The translations under genes were made by a program, and so were the position numbers. The notes under the pieces are model-generated. The model had not been told where the DNA came from and ran no database searches. It was given only the letters and a program-made list of their open reading frames with translations. Shown in pieces: positions 53,600-64,000 of a stretch of 64,000 bases of DNA (the stretch's first letter is position 1; each line of letters opens with the position of its first letter). The stretch is taken from contig CM030867.1 in NCBI GenBank assembly GCA_018105865.1, positions 8,418,619 through 8,482,618 of the forward strand, in the 5' to 3' direction. This stretch comes from Metaphire vulgaris. Taxonomy: Eukaryota; Annelida; Clitellata; Crassiclitellata; Megascolecidae.

Positions 53600-54450
53600 A
53601 TTATCTTTTAGTCAAGTCTAGATCTAAAGGATTGTTTTGGCTTGGCCTATATCCCATTTAGATTGTTCTTTGCGGATATGGCTGACCTTTCCAGCTTGAT
53701 CTAGATTTTATTCAGATCCGATTTGCTCAGGGCTGGAAAATGTGGCTTTAAAAACATAGTTGTTTAAAGGGTTTTTAACATCAAATTTTAGGTATTTAAG
53801 TTGAAAAATTAAAAATCCTATCTTTAATGCTTTGAACGTTTGGGGCTGTCCAGTTATTACGTCAACAATTTAGGGGGAGGGGGTTTGAAAAAGTTTGACA
53901 GTTGTTGACAGAGGGAGGAGGGTCAAGAGAAGTTGACGTCAACAATTTCACTATTTACAAATAATCAAAAATAGGAAATTTCATGGAATACTACTTATTA
54001 CAATGGTAAAAAGCATGACAAAAAGGTCATCACCACAACATTTTGACACTTGATGAGCAAAAAAGGTAAAAATGGTCATCACCGCAAAAATAATAACCTT
54101 GTTATTGGGACCTGTCATTGATCTTGTGGGGGGTAAAAGTTTTTGTCGTAATTATAGGGGGAGGGTAAGTGAAAGTTGACAGTTGTTGACAAGGGGGGGG
54201 GGGTCAAAAATTTCTCAAAAATTGTTGACATAATGGACAGCCCCTTTGTTACTCTCTGCAGAACACATATGACAACAATTTAGAGAAGGTCGGAATGTTG
54301 GCATGCCAAACCTCAAAACCAAACAAGTCGAAAAACCTACATTTCATTTCCAAAAAAACCTAGGGTTTTCCAGCCCTAGATTTGGTACACCATCGGCTGA
54401 TGCCCTAAGCACTATGATAGCGACGTCATAGAAATTTATTGATTAATATA
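53600..54450 (+). pseudogene. LINE 3' end split by a MITE
   Basis: The left part (TTGGCTTGGCCTATATCCC) and the right part (TTTGGTACACCATCGGCTG, then AGCGACGTCATAGAAATTT) are consistent with the 3' end seen at 41930-42180. It is interrupted by the MITE at 53842. Confidence 0.5.
53842..54244. mobile_element. GGGGCTGTCCAGTTATTACG MITE with TTT duplication
   Basis: Same family as 8632; the ends GGGGCTGTCCAGTTATTACG and ACATAATGGACAGCCCC are flanked by TTT. It contains GACAAAAAGGTCATCACC. Confidence 0.75.
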
Positions 54451-54994
54451 ATATAACAAGGTTTAAAGTGGTTCAGTAGGGACTGCCCTGTGTGAGAACC
54501 ACTGTAGTTTAATTGATTAAATTATTAAAGTACGGGGTAAAAGAGAGTCGTAAAGACAATAACATTGACTTGCTTATAATAAAGACAATCAGAGAGGGAG
54601 AGAGTTGGTGCAAAATAAAATATTTATCTAACGCCTCTGTTAAAACACTGATAAGCACTCCCTTTCTGAATACTACGTAGGTATAACAAAAAATGGAGTT
54701 AATTAGCAATCTGTGGATATTTTGTCCCTGAAATATTCAGCTGACATGCAAACAAATTATGTAGCTATAAAACCGAGAGGGTCAGATGCTCATTTTTTGA
54801 TATCCGGCTCTGTTGTAAATATCGAAGACTTCCGGTGAGGATTGAGGGTGGATTCAGGCGTTGAAATCGGTGACTAATAATACTCGTAATTAAGTCTTAG
54901 GATTTAATCAACAATTTTTAAAAGTGTTATTTTATCGCGAAACTTTTCTCATCTGTCGATCGTTCGTTACTTTTTCTGATCTAGCGTCGTTACG
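54451..54994. other. ATG3 upstream region and 5' UTR
   Basis: No repeat is recognised in the last 500 bp before the ATG3 start, which probably contains the promoter. No clear TATA element. Confidence 0.45.
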
Positions 54995-55235
54995 ATGCAC
55001 AGCGTGAAGAATTTGTTCCTCGGCAAAGCGCTTGGAGTCGCCGAATATCTGATCCCGATACTTAAAGTAAGTAAGCTGGAATTGCTGGGGATATTACTGT
55101 CAGAAACTAAAGACATTTGTAATCTAAGTAGGTAAGTAAAACCTCGTGAATTTATATTGCGCCGTAATGGCTGCTAGTACCATTATGTTGTGTAAACACA
55201 GTGGTTTTCACACAGGCTAAACAACTTAATATCAT

Positions 55236-55277
<42 letters not shown>

Positions 55278-58200
55278 TTAACATTAATAACAATAGTAAT
55301 TATTATTGTTGTTATTAATATTATTATTATGGCTAACTTAGCCTTCTAATCCACTGTTTATTACATTATTACTATTAATATTATTATAGTGGCTGCTCAT
55401 TCTTAAGCACAATGTTACTTCAGATAGCTGTAGCTGAGTGACAAGATGTGGTGGTCAGCCAGACAGGCCATAGATTTATATGGTATGTTTATGGTACTGG
55501 ACAACTTCTATAACGCCGTAGCATGACGAAGGCCAAAGCCAAAGGCGCTGTCGACAACGCAGGGAAAATCCTGCGCAGATGGCACGAAAGAAGTCGTTGC
55601 CATGTCAAAATCTGGTAGTGAGCTCTTCAGAAGGCGGTCTTCCACAAGAAGACATGCCGTTGAAGAGTCAGCAAAATGCAGAAAGGATGTTGAAGGACCA
55701 CATGGATGCTGAGAAAAATTCTCCACATGGTGAAAATCAGGTGGCGAATCCTTGAGGGCAGTCGTATGCGAGACAGTAATCCATCGCCGAACTTGACGGG
55801 AACCGACTGAAGATGGAATTCCACGCGTGAATCGGAACAGTCTTTGCCCTTTATAGGCTGTAGACTCCGTTGACTGGCAGGTGGGTTAGCACTGCAACTG
55901 TTGTCATGATTGACACCTCAGGAGAACAACTAAAACCCAGATTTTGATTCAAGTGAAAGAAGTTGTGCTACTTACTTGATCAGAATAGTTTTTCGGATGG
56001 CTTAGAGAGCTGTGAACCTTTTTATATAATTGCATGAAAGTTGAAAGAAAAGATTTTGTTTTCAGCAAGTCATTTGAAGACCTCAAGAGCTAATTGTTGA
56101 AAAGCTCACACAAACATGTGCACATTGCATACTATATTAATATATATGTGTGTGTGTGTGTGTGCTTTATTGATATATTTTATTGATGTCTTTTTGGAGT
56201 CAACTTTTATTGATGTGTTTAATTGATGTCTTTTAGGAGTCGAAATTTAAAGAAACTGGTGTTCTCACCCCAGATGAGGTATGATTGCTACTATAGCCAT
56301 TGAATCCTTGGACATACTTTTTCCCTGGTAGGTGCCATAGTGATAAGGCACTAAGTCTATGGCAGCTGGACTCAGCGTCAGACCTGTGACTACCTCGTCA
56401 CTTGACCTGATTGGTTGCCACTATAGCACTGCATTCAAATCGGCTTTATTAATAAGATAATGGGCGGGAAGTTAGCAGAGTGGTAACAACGCTGGACGAT
56501 GGAGCAGAAGGTCACGGGTTCGATTCCTGCAGGAGCCCTAAGGTCGACTCAGCCTTAATCGCTAGAGGGCGGTGGTAGACTGAGGAGCAGCGTTAAGCTG
56601 CGAGGTAAAACGTGGGTCTGGGAAAAGTAATGCCAACCTACTCCAGATTAATGGCCTATACCACCTACATTGCTGATTGCCCAGGCCGAAGCTAATTATA
56701 AAACTTCTGCGGCACCAGTTTTTCAGTTGCTGTGGGAACCTCACAAATAGAAATTCCATTTTAGATTGATTGAAGAGTAGTATATTGTCTGCCATCCAGA
56801 GTTACACTGATTTGAACACGCAAACATTGGTTGAATGCAGTTTGAGGCAGAATATTGATTGAAATTGATGATTGCATGTTATGCAGCCCCACTGCCATAT
56901 GCCTATCAATGCCTTATCATCATGGCACCTTCCTAGATTATTTCGTTTACCCGGAACTTTTCTATGCCTTCCACCATTATCTCCTACAATCCATCTTTCT
57001 TGTCTGATCATTATTATTATTGCTATTATTATTATTGCATGGTAGTTAACACACAACAAGTCGTTAGTACCGGTAACTAAGCACTTGAGGAATTGCAAGT
57101 GCAATGCTAGTTGCAGGCCCTAAACAGTGTAAGCCGGATGATAAAGTGCAGTTTTAAGTGAGCAATTACAAGCCAAAAAGTGAAACAGTATAAATACTCT
57201 AATATTTGTCTAGCTTCAATGGCAGAGTACCACTTTGTTATTTAGTCATGGAAACCAACATTTGATTTATCTAGCATAACTAATTAACGTACCAAGCATA
57301 GTGGCCAGTACTTATAAGTGAAGGTCATTACTTACATACAAGAGTTAACCTGCAGTTCGTTGTTGGTTTTCTAAGAGTATCCTTGACCCTAACCTCCCCC
57401 CCTGAGTTCCTGTGGAAAAGATCCATATTCCTCTGGCTTCCTGGGGATTTGTGGAGAATTTTGTCTCTTAATTTATCCCTTTTTGCATTTGCCCCGAGAA
57501 TACTCGTCAATTTTACATTACGTTACAAATAAATGGACGGGTAAATTGTTAAATGTTTCAACAGAATCAAATGCATTAAATGCACACATTAACCCCTTAA
57601 CTGGGAATCCCTGATATATCTGTCCATTTTACATTGAGTTACAGCTAAATACACGGTTAAGGGGTTAATTAAAAACGTGTTAATAATGTAAGTTACATTG
57701 TCGCTATTTTAGACTATTTCTGGCAGAAGCAGCGTGAGAGAATGATGCTTTCTTTTTGTTTCAGTGCCTACAGTACAGTTGCCGCTTTCCCTATGCTTGC
57801 TCCTACTCATAATATTAAATAAATACTTTGTTTTTGCCAAAAATGAGCAGTAAATAGTGAAAAAGCTGCTATTATAAGTAAATACAACCATATCTGGTAA
57901 AATCAAATACCGGTTTCTACCGAATTATACTGAAATTGGCAAGAATTATTTACGAGAACTGGTATGGGTTCCCAGGCCAAAATAACGGCCTTACGGGGCG
58001 GCAGGGTTATACATTTTGTAAAAATAAACTTAGAGGCATCAACTCAAATTTGAATGATGTCATCATCATCATCCTGCCACACTGGCACTGGGTGATGGCA
58101 TGGATTAACTGTCTCCACAATGTCGTCTTATGCAGCTCAATGTGCTTCTGGTGAATGATGTACAAATGAATAAAAGCTTTAAATTGTTAACAGATAGTCA

Positions 58201-60177
58201 CTGACAAATATCTTTGTGGAATTATTGCTTTCAGTTTGTCGCTGCTGGAGACCACTTGGTGTATCATTGTCCTACATGGCAGTGGGCGGCCGGTGAGGAA
58301 TCGAAGCTGAAGAGCTATCTGCCGAAGGAGAAACAATTTCTCATAACACGGAACGGTTTGTGACAAGATTTTTCCTTTCATTTTTAAAGGATTCAAGTGA
58401 TTCTGTTAAAGATAGTTTTATTATAAAGCCTTGTAGAAAATAACGTTTGAAATATTTATGAAAAATCTCAGTCCGATTGCACTGGGCTTATATTATAATA
58501 GCAGAAATTATCACTGATTCAAGATCTTGGTATTGAACTTTATGGAAAGCAATAGGGAGATTAGCGGCTCCAGACCAGAATCTGACTTTCAGTTCTCACT
58601 CAGAGAGCCAAAAGCCAACATTTCAACCATTGGAAAATGGTTTTCTTTGATCAATTTGGGGGACCTCAACCACAACCCCTCAAATCAAGCTGTCAGTTGA
58701 AACTTTTAAACTTCTAATTTAGCTGGTGTATACATAGCAGTTAACTCCATTCAGGGGACCAGTTTTTACATCTTTTATATGTTGAGTGCCTGGCCCCAAA
58801 AGGCCCCTGTTGGGACCCTATCAGGAGAATTTTGAAAAATTAGTTAACAACAATGATGGTGGATGGCCCCCATCACTTTAGGTAGGTTGCCACCCTGTTA
58901 ACAGCCAACCATTAATATAACCTGGTCAGCCGCACTGTGTATACATAGCAGTTAACTATGTCGTTCCTTGTCAGTTTTTACATCTTTTATATGTTGTGCG
59001 AAAACAGTTCCTTGTTACAAAAGGCTAAAACAGGTGGACAACCATCAGGAGAATTTTGAAAAATTAGTTGAAGAAGGAGATGATGGTGGATGGGTTGATC
59101 ATTGCCACTTTGCAGGTAGGTTTTGTACATTCTGTTATTATTTTCCACCAAATCAACAATCAGATCAGATTTGATTGTATGCAAAATCATTAACCCTGAA
59201 ATGCGCATAAAAAGATCTTAAAATTCTACCCATGCAATGATATTCATACAGAGAAACGAGGCGAAAAATGATGGTGCTTCAATGATGACACAACAAAATC
59301 AGCAATTCAGTGCAATTATTATTATTGTAGGTATAAAATCATTGCCACTAAATCACTTGCCATTTTGTACATTTTCATTGGATATTTTTGCACTAAATCA
59401 ACAATCAGATCTAATTTGATTACATACAAAATCATTAAATATATTACATTCTTTCAGTGAGCCGTGCAGGAGTAGACACTTGAATTGCTTTCTCCTTAGT
59501 AAACATATGGTGATTTGTCAACATTGCATTTGTTGATTGATTGGTTGATTGTTTTGTTGATTGGCTGGCTGATGGTGTTTTCAGAGCTGTGGTTTCTTGT
59601 GTTTTAGCCACTTCACAACTGCAAGATTCTGTTTCGGAGATGGTCATCGAAGATAATAAGGTGATAGCTGATAGAAAACTACTTCTAAAAGTAATTTCCG
59701 GGTGATTTTGTGTGGGTCTCTTATTGAGTTGTAGCTAACTGCCCTTTGGATGTTGACTATTGCCTGGCTGATCATATATTTTTCCCATAGCTAATTTAAG
59801 AAAGGCTGAGCGCCTAAGAATAAGCAGCTACTTTTGTGCTGCTTTCCAAGATGCTATAGAACTCCACAAGATTTTACTTAACTTACTTACTTACTTAACT
59901 AACTGAAGAACTTCTGTAGCGCCATTTTAGTAATGCACTCGACATCAGTCAGTGACTGTTCCAAAGTGGATTCATGATTCCCATTGTCAGATCCAGTAAG
60001 CCAGTTCGATTTTTTGGATTTGGTTATAACCGATAGGCATTAGAGAACAAATAGGCTTTGATTCTTTGTCGAAAGGTTACAAGATATTCAGCAGAGTGGA
60101 CCAATGCCAGAAGTGAGTTCTATAGTCTGGGCCCCACCACTAAAAGCATGTATGCTCAGAGCAGTGTGAGTTTATTA

Positions 60178-60219
<42 letters not shown>

Positions 60220-63200
60220 GTAAAGTTAAGATTATTGTGGTAAATAATCCGGAAGGACTATGTGAACACATTACAATGTCAAAACAGAATCATAACTAGT
60301 TCGAAATAGCCAGGTCTTTAAGCGCTTCTTAAACGTATCTAGTGATGGTGAGAGTTAAGTGGCCAGTGGTAGACCATTCCAGACTTGTGGTGCTGCCATG
60401 GGAAATGCGTGATCACCCACAGTGGAAAGATTCGCGGCGGGATGAGTAGCGCTGCAGTGGAGGCCGATCTCAGACGTTGTCGACCACCATGGTCTGAGAC
60501 AAGATGCAGTTCTGTCTTTAGGTATGCCGGGCCCATGCCATGTAGACACCGGAACACCAGCAACGCCAGTTTGTATTTGATACATTCTGGCGCTGAAAGC
60601 CAGTGTAGGTCTACCAGTAGAGGTGTTATGTGGTCGCTCCGTCCATTTATTGTAACCTGAATCTGTATCTGAAGAGTTACCTAATGCATCTAACGGCCTG
60701 GTCAAGTATTTGTGAGCCTCGGCATTATGCAAGGAATGGATGCCTTGTATGCTGGCTGATTGTCCCAGTGTCTCGTTTGGCATTCTTTTATTAGAACTGT
60801 GTTATCCTCAATGTTTTATCCAGACTCCGGGCCTTTGGGGGGAAATTGACTTTGTTGGATGGGAAGAGACGCGGTTCAATGCAAAAATTTGTGTAAGTTT
60901 TGTGATTTTTTTGGGGTGTAGAGAAATTTTTGTGGTTTGGGGAAATCTCCTCTGACAGACCCAGATAAAACACTGGACAGCGATGTCTTTGATCGAATGA
61001 CAAAGCAAAGCATGCATTGTGAGAGCCATTAAAATGTTTACATAAATTTCTGAGTAATACTTTCAGGGTTCAAAGACTGCAGTGGCAACACCGGCTCCAG
61101 CTGCTCAGTCCAATTCAGCAGAGGAAGACGATGAAGACGAGGAGGCATTAGACATGGAGGAAATGATGGAACAGTTGGAGGCCGAGGATCAAGTGAGTGT
61201 AACACGATTGTATTATGCAGTAAGCACAGCAGGGCTAGTCTTATTATCATGGATTTTCAGTCTCTCGCATTAAAAATTCTTTATTATAGTATTCCTGTAT
61301 ATTATTTGCATTACTTAGACACTTTTTAACCTTCTGGTAAAATTTTTGTATGTAACTCAAAGACCCGCGGATTTTATATCTTTGGACTGCGTGCCTCTGT
61401 TGTTTAATCAGAATTTCTACCATTTCTATTACTTTTGTCACAACTTTAACCAGATTTAATTGTAATAAATATATTTATATTATTAGCATCATTTAAAATT
61501 CTAATTATCCAAGATAACATGTAATATGTTCTTAACAAGTGATTTGCTACAGAGAATAATATTGATGATAAGTTAAGTGGATTGATTCTCTTTTTTGTTC
61601 AAACTTAATTTTAAAAACACTAAAATAGGAAATGAAATTAAAATAAGCCTAAGGCTTTTGGAATGCTTCATATGATGTAGATATATTATTGGTGGTAATA
61701 ATACTGAAGTGCTTTTAAATGATTACACTTGTTTGACAGTTACTGGTAATTATAAATGCTTACTATCTTGCTTACTTCTTACTTCTTTTACCTCATTGCA
61801 AGGAATTCTGTGATAAAGTAGCAAATGTAAGCAATTGAGAGTATTGTGATATTTGTGCTTGTGAGTAAGTAAGTAGTTGAACATTTTGGTTTGAAAGTTA
61901 GATTATTTATTTGTGCTCAACTTCCTAACCATTTGCATATAAGTCTTTTGGGCATTGTAGATAGACTTATACATTAACGTAATATAAAGCTTGTATATTC
62001 GTAATCTGGAATTGCATGACAAAACATGGGCCAAACTTAAACTTAATTGTTAATTTATCACTGATTTTAAGAAAGTTATCAAAATGATTCATTCAAGCAT
62101 TACTGTAAAGCGCTTTTTAATTTTGAACTACTGTATTTTAAGATATAAATTGGCTTATTTAATAATATTAATTAATAATAATAATAATAATAATAATAGT
62201 TACCTGCCATTGTCATAAGCTAACGGTAGTCTTGTGTTCTGCAAGTCCATGGCCTCTCTAAGAGAAGTCCTCCGATATTGTTGGCTTGAACTGTACAGAA
62301 TTCAGGTTGGCAGGAGTTATTTTACTGTATAGGCAACCCTTGACATGCCAACGGTTATCAAGCAGACAGCGGCTGCTGCGGCCTGTTGCACCAGCGGTAG
62401 GTGACTTGGAAAGCGGAATACTTCAGACGCGAACCTATGATCTGAACATCACGTATGACAAATACTATCAGACACCTCGACTGTGGCTTTTTGGTTACAA
62501 TGAGGTAATCTACATGTATTTAGCTGTAAAATATCATGTGTGTGTGTGTGAGAGGGGTGAGAGAGACAGACAGACAGACAGACAGAGGGAGAGGGAGGAG
62601 TAGGAGAGAGAGAGAGGGGAGGGGAGTAGAATGGTTGTACTTCATATATTTTGTTTAAATTTTGTAACTTTTTTGTCTTTTACAGTTGTCGTCTTTGCGC
62701 CTTTTTCTCTGTTTGAATTTTCGTCTTTGCACCTATTTTGTCTTTTACAGTGTTAATATCTATGCATAACTGTGTATTTTATCATTCTCATGCTTGACAG
62801 TCACTAGTTTGTGATAACAGTATGCTTATAATCGCTATATCAAGCAGTTCAGCTGTCATTTACTGGTAATATAATTTGATGATCAAAACTGATTTACTGT
62901 GGTCATTTTAGAATGTGTTGTATCTTTATTATCTGTTGTATTGTCATTCTGGAAGATATTCTGCCTTGCTTTTCATAAGCCATTTGGTAATACAGGTAAA
63001 TTTTATCACATCTTGGTTGAAATGCATAGAAGCCTTCTGTTTTCCATTCAAACTAGCAACATTATCTTTTATGTGAAGTTTCAAGTATTTTATAAGTTTT
63101 GCTATTTACCTTTGGTTTTTGACCAATGAGTCTCTTGAGTTGCTTTTCTGTTTTTTTGTTTTGTTTCTGCAGAATAGAAAACCTCTGAGCGTCGATGAAA

Positions 63201-63300
63201 TGTACGAGGACATTAGCCAAGACCACGCACACAAGACAGTCACAATGGAGGCACATCCGCACTTATCCATTGGTCTTATGGCATCAGTCCATCCGTGCAA
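54995..63300 (+). CDS. ATG3: ATG3, E2-like autophagy conjugating enzyme (3' end outside window)
   Basis: Exons: 54995-55066, 56237-56278, 58235-58355, 59008-59115, 59608-59660, 61067-61192, about 62370-62504, and 63173-63300. The terminal exon lies beyond the window. Introns are GT-AG and phases agree. The protein starts [19 protein letters not shown], the N-terminal amphipathic helix that senses membrane curvature. It continues [14 protein letters not shown], then [17 protein letters not shown] and [10 protein letters not shown]. The flexible acidic insert is [10 protein letters not shown] to [18 protein letters not shown]. The E2 core follows, with [48 protein letters not shown] and the catalytic cysteine in SVHPC (codon 63296-63298, about residue 261; 264 in human). 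It transfers LC3/ATG8 to phosphatidylethanolamine. The start of the seventh exon is uncertain: 62370 is the only phase-0 acceptor before LQTRTYD with an open frame, and a small extra exon may be missed. Confidence 0.93.
55226..55275. repeat. (TAA)n microsatellite in ATG3 intron 1
   Basis: About 45 bp of TAA/AAT, followed by imperfect ATT/TAT inverted runs. Confidence 0.9.
55495..55860. repeat. Dispersed repeat in ATG3 intron 1
   Basis: It starts CTTCTATAACGCCGTAGCAT and has GCCAAAGCCAAAGGCGCTG and GCGTGAATCGGAACAGTC. Same family as 43750 and 59895, probably relics of one LINE or SINE class. Confidence 0.5.
56462..56790 (+). repeat. tRNA-derived SINE in ATG3 intron 2
   Basis: The A-box region TTAGCAGAGTGGTAACAACG and B box GGGTTCGATTCCTGC have tRNA spacing, followed by a roughly 250-bp unrelated body. 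This is typical SINE structure. Confidence 0.75.
57589..57668. mobile_element. piggyBac-like hairpin mini-element in ATG3 intron 2
   Basis: TTAACCCCTTAACTGGG at the left and GGTTAAGGGGTTAA at the right, 80 bp. A decayed relative (CCGAGAATACTCGTC) lies just upstream at 57490-57545. Confidence 0.7.
58738..58936. repeat. Mosaic of CAGTGGCGG MITE and ATG3 exon 4 sequence in intron 3
   Basis: The segment starts CAGTTAACTCC, ends GTCAGCCGCACTG, and is flanked by TGTATACATAG on both sides. Along its length it switches between MITE words (GAGTGCCTGGCCCC, TGTTGGGACCCTAT, TTGCCACCC) and exon 4 words (TTTTATATGTTG, CAGGAGAATTTTG, TGATGGTGGATGG, GGTAGGT). It cannot act as an exon. Confidence 0.75.
59330..59445. 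repeat. Diverged duplicate of exon 4 tail and intron 4 start
   Basis: TCATTGCCACTAAATC, TTTTGTACATT and AAATCAACAATCAGATC repeat words of 59098-59190. The splice donor and frame are lost. Confidence 0.65.
59895..60780. repeat. Dispersed repeats and (TTA)n in ATG3 intron 5
   Basis: An AGCGCC-type repeat starts at 59905 (ACTTCTGTAGCGCCATTTTA). A (TTA)n tract lies at 60178-60220. Then comes a block with GGTCTTTAAGCGCTTCTTAA and GGTAGACCATTCCAGACTTG, ending near 60725. The minus-strand frames are short and unconvincing. Probably LINE or SINE relics. Confidence 0.5.
60809..60975. mobile_element. hAT-like MITE in ATG3 intron 5, CAATGTTTTATCCAGAC ends
   Basis: The ends CAATGTTTTATCCAGAC and GACCCAGATAAAACACTG match the family at 16863. 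No target duplication is recognisable, so it is older or truncated. Confidence 0.65.
61193..62369. other. ATG3 intron 6
   Basis: AT-rich, with a short (TAA)n at 62170-62200. A small coding exon linking the acidic insert to the E2 core could hide here, but I could not find one with matching phase. Confidence 0.4.
62537..62625. repeat. TG/GACA/GAGA simple repeats in ATG3 intron 7
   Basis: Short TG, GACA and GAGAGG runs, low complexity. Confidence 0.85.
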
Positions 63301-63320
63301 GTAGGTGGAGTGGTTGCATC

Positions 63321-63400
63321 TTAACCCCTTAACCGGCTGTCCCGAGAATACTCGTCCATTTTGCATTACGTTACAAATAAATGGCCGGTTAAGGGGTTAA
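63321..63400. mobile_element. piggyBac-like hairpin mini-element in ATG3 intron 8
   Basis: TTAACCCCTTAACCGGC at the left and GCCGGTTAAGGGGTTAA at the right, 80 bp, with TTAA ends. It lies 20 bp after the exon 8 donor. Confidence 0.75.
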
Positions 63401-63414
63401 TGGTTTGCCTGGAT

Positions 63415-63530
63415 TGATGTCACTTCACTGCGTGCTAAGGTCGATCTGACCATGCGGTCTTGAACCCGGGCCAATAGAACATCTCCTGTTTTCAGAGCTA
63501 TACCGAGAGAGCCATCGAGGCAAACTATTA
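63415..63530 (-). repeat. tRNA-derived SINE head in ATG3 intron 8
   Basis: The minus strand has GATGGCTCTCTCGGTATAGC (A box) and GGCCCGGGTTCAAGACCGC (B box) with tRNA spacing. Confidence 0.6.
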
Positions 63531-63611
63531 ATAGTCAATTGCGTGAATGTTCCTACAATGACTGTATGCCATTCACATATCACTGGATCTGTCATGTGTA
63601 GAAATTTATTT

Positions 63612-63810
63612 GTATAGATTGAATTAAGTCGCTAGTCATTAATAATAATAATTATAATTATAATGATTACAATGGATTTAAGTTTTGTATAGAATGAATT
63701 AAGTTGCTAGTCATTAATAATAATAATTATAATTATAATAATTACAATGGATTTACAGTTTTGTATAGAATGAATTAAGTCACTAGTCAATAATTATAAT
63801 GGATTTACAT
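63612..63810. repeat. Tandem repeat of about 84 bp in ATG3 intron 8
   Basis: Three successive, increasingly shortened copies of a unit with GAATTAAGTCGCTAGTC, AATAATAATTATAATTATAA and ACAATGGATTTA. Confidence 0.85.
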
Positions 63811-64000
63811 TTTACAGTGGTCATTTCCTTGATGATACATATAGTTGCTGATTTTTAAAAAAAATGGGGTTTTGTTTTTGCCATCACTGATGATCTGCAA
63901 AGTGAAGGATCTTTAATTAGACTCAAAGCCATACAAATGAGCCTGAAGTCACTAGAGTTGTCTTTCATTTACAGCTGTAAAAGTTACGTGCGTAAACAAA
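63811..64000. other. ATG3 intron 8 to end of window
   Basis: No recognised feature. An AG at 63974 is followed by codons that do not match ATG3. Confidence 0.5.

Noticed and set aside
56476..56535. Functional tRNA gene in ATG3 intron 2
   Set aside because: A and B boxes are good, but the acceptor stem does not pair and a long SINE body follows.
60355..60783. 142-codon minus-strand frame in ATG3 intron 5
   Set aside because: No recognised domain, and the DNA belongs to a dispersed repeat family with AGCGCC-type ends.
63974..64000. Last ATG3 exon after the AG near the window end
   Set aside because: In the required phase it does not encode the HAEVMKK-like continuation expected after the catalytic cysteine.

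Overview
The window is animal nuclear DNA. It holds two recognisable spliced host genes with GT-AG introns, WD40 gene DCAF5 and E2-like autophagy gene ATG3 (last exon outside the window). It also holds tRNA-derived SINEs, LINE fragments, many hAT-type MITEs, a retrotransposon gag-protease frame and long microsatellites. The repeat style and the very frequent octamer TAGGCCTA suggest a marine invertebrate, possibly a deuterostome such as an echinoderm. No species can be assigned from the sequence alone.

Positions 1-41119 are a tandem segmental array of about 13 kb units. I place the unit junctions at 9538/9539 and 22662/22663. The array stops at 41119, about 110 bp upstream of the DCAF5 start codon. 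Unit 1 is <1-9538, unit 2 is 9539-22662 and unit 3 is 22663-41119. Unit 3 is longer because it received two roughly 2.8-3.0 kb hAT elements. Each unit core carries one intronless gene for a type II membrane SGNH/GDS-motif hydrolase-like protein: copy A 5067-6359 is intact, copy B 18143-19433 is frameshifted, and copy C 30530-31822 is intact and the most diverged. Unit 1 also carries a gag-protease reading frame (1526-3766) whose last codons run into host unit DNA.

The array is a layered record of transposition. At least a dozen non-autonomous hAT insertions have exact or near-exact 8-bp target duplications, several have an empty counterpart in another unit, and one has a possible excision footprint. 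One dead element with a ZMYM1-like hAT transposase (33186-35978) shares termini with MITEs in the same array and is their likely autonomous partner. Two patterns are not explained by ordinary annotation. First, a roughly 20-bp box, GACAAGCAAAAAAGGTCAT, recurs more than thirty times inside MITE families with unrelated ends. Second, small insertions of the form TA-GGC-TA, TA-GCC-TA or TA-GGCC-TA distinguish otherwise identical unit copies and look like cut-and-paste excision scars at TA dinucleotides.

Positions 41231-50349 contain DCAF5 (nine exons, 779 codons predicted). After a MITE-rich intergenic stretch, ATG3 runs from 54995 to beyond the end of the window; eight exons were located, up to and including the catalytic cysteine. 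Intron 3 of ATG3 contains a peculiar mosaic that alternates between ATG3 exon 4 sequence and a MITE.
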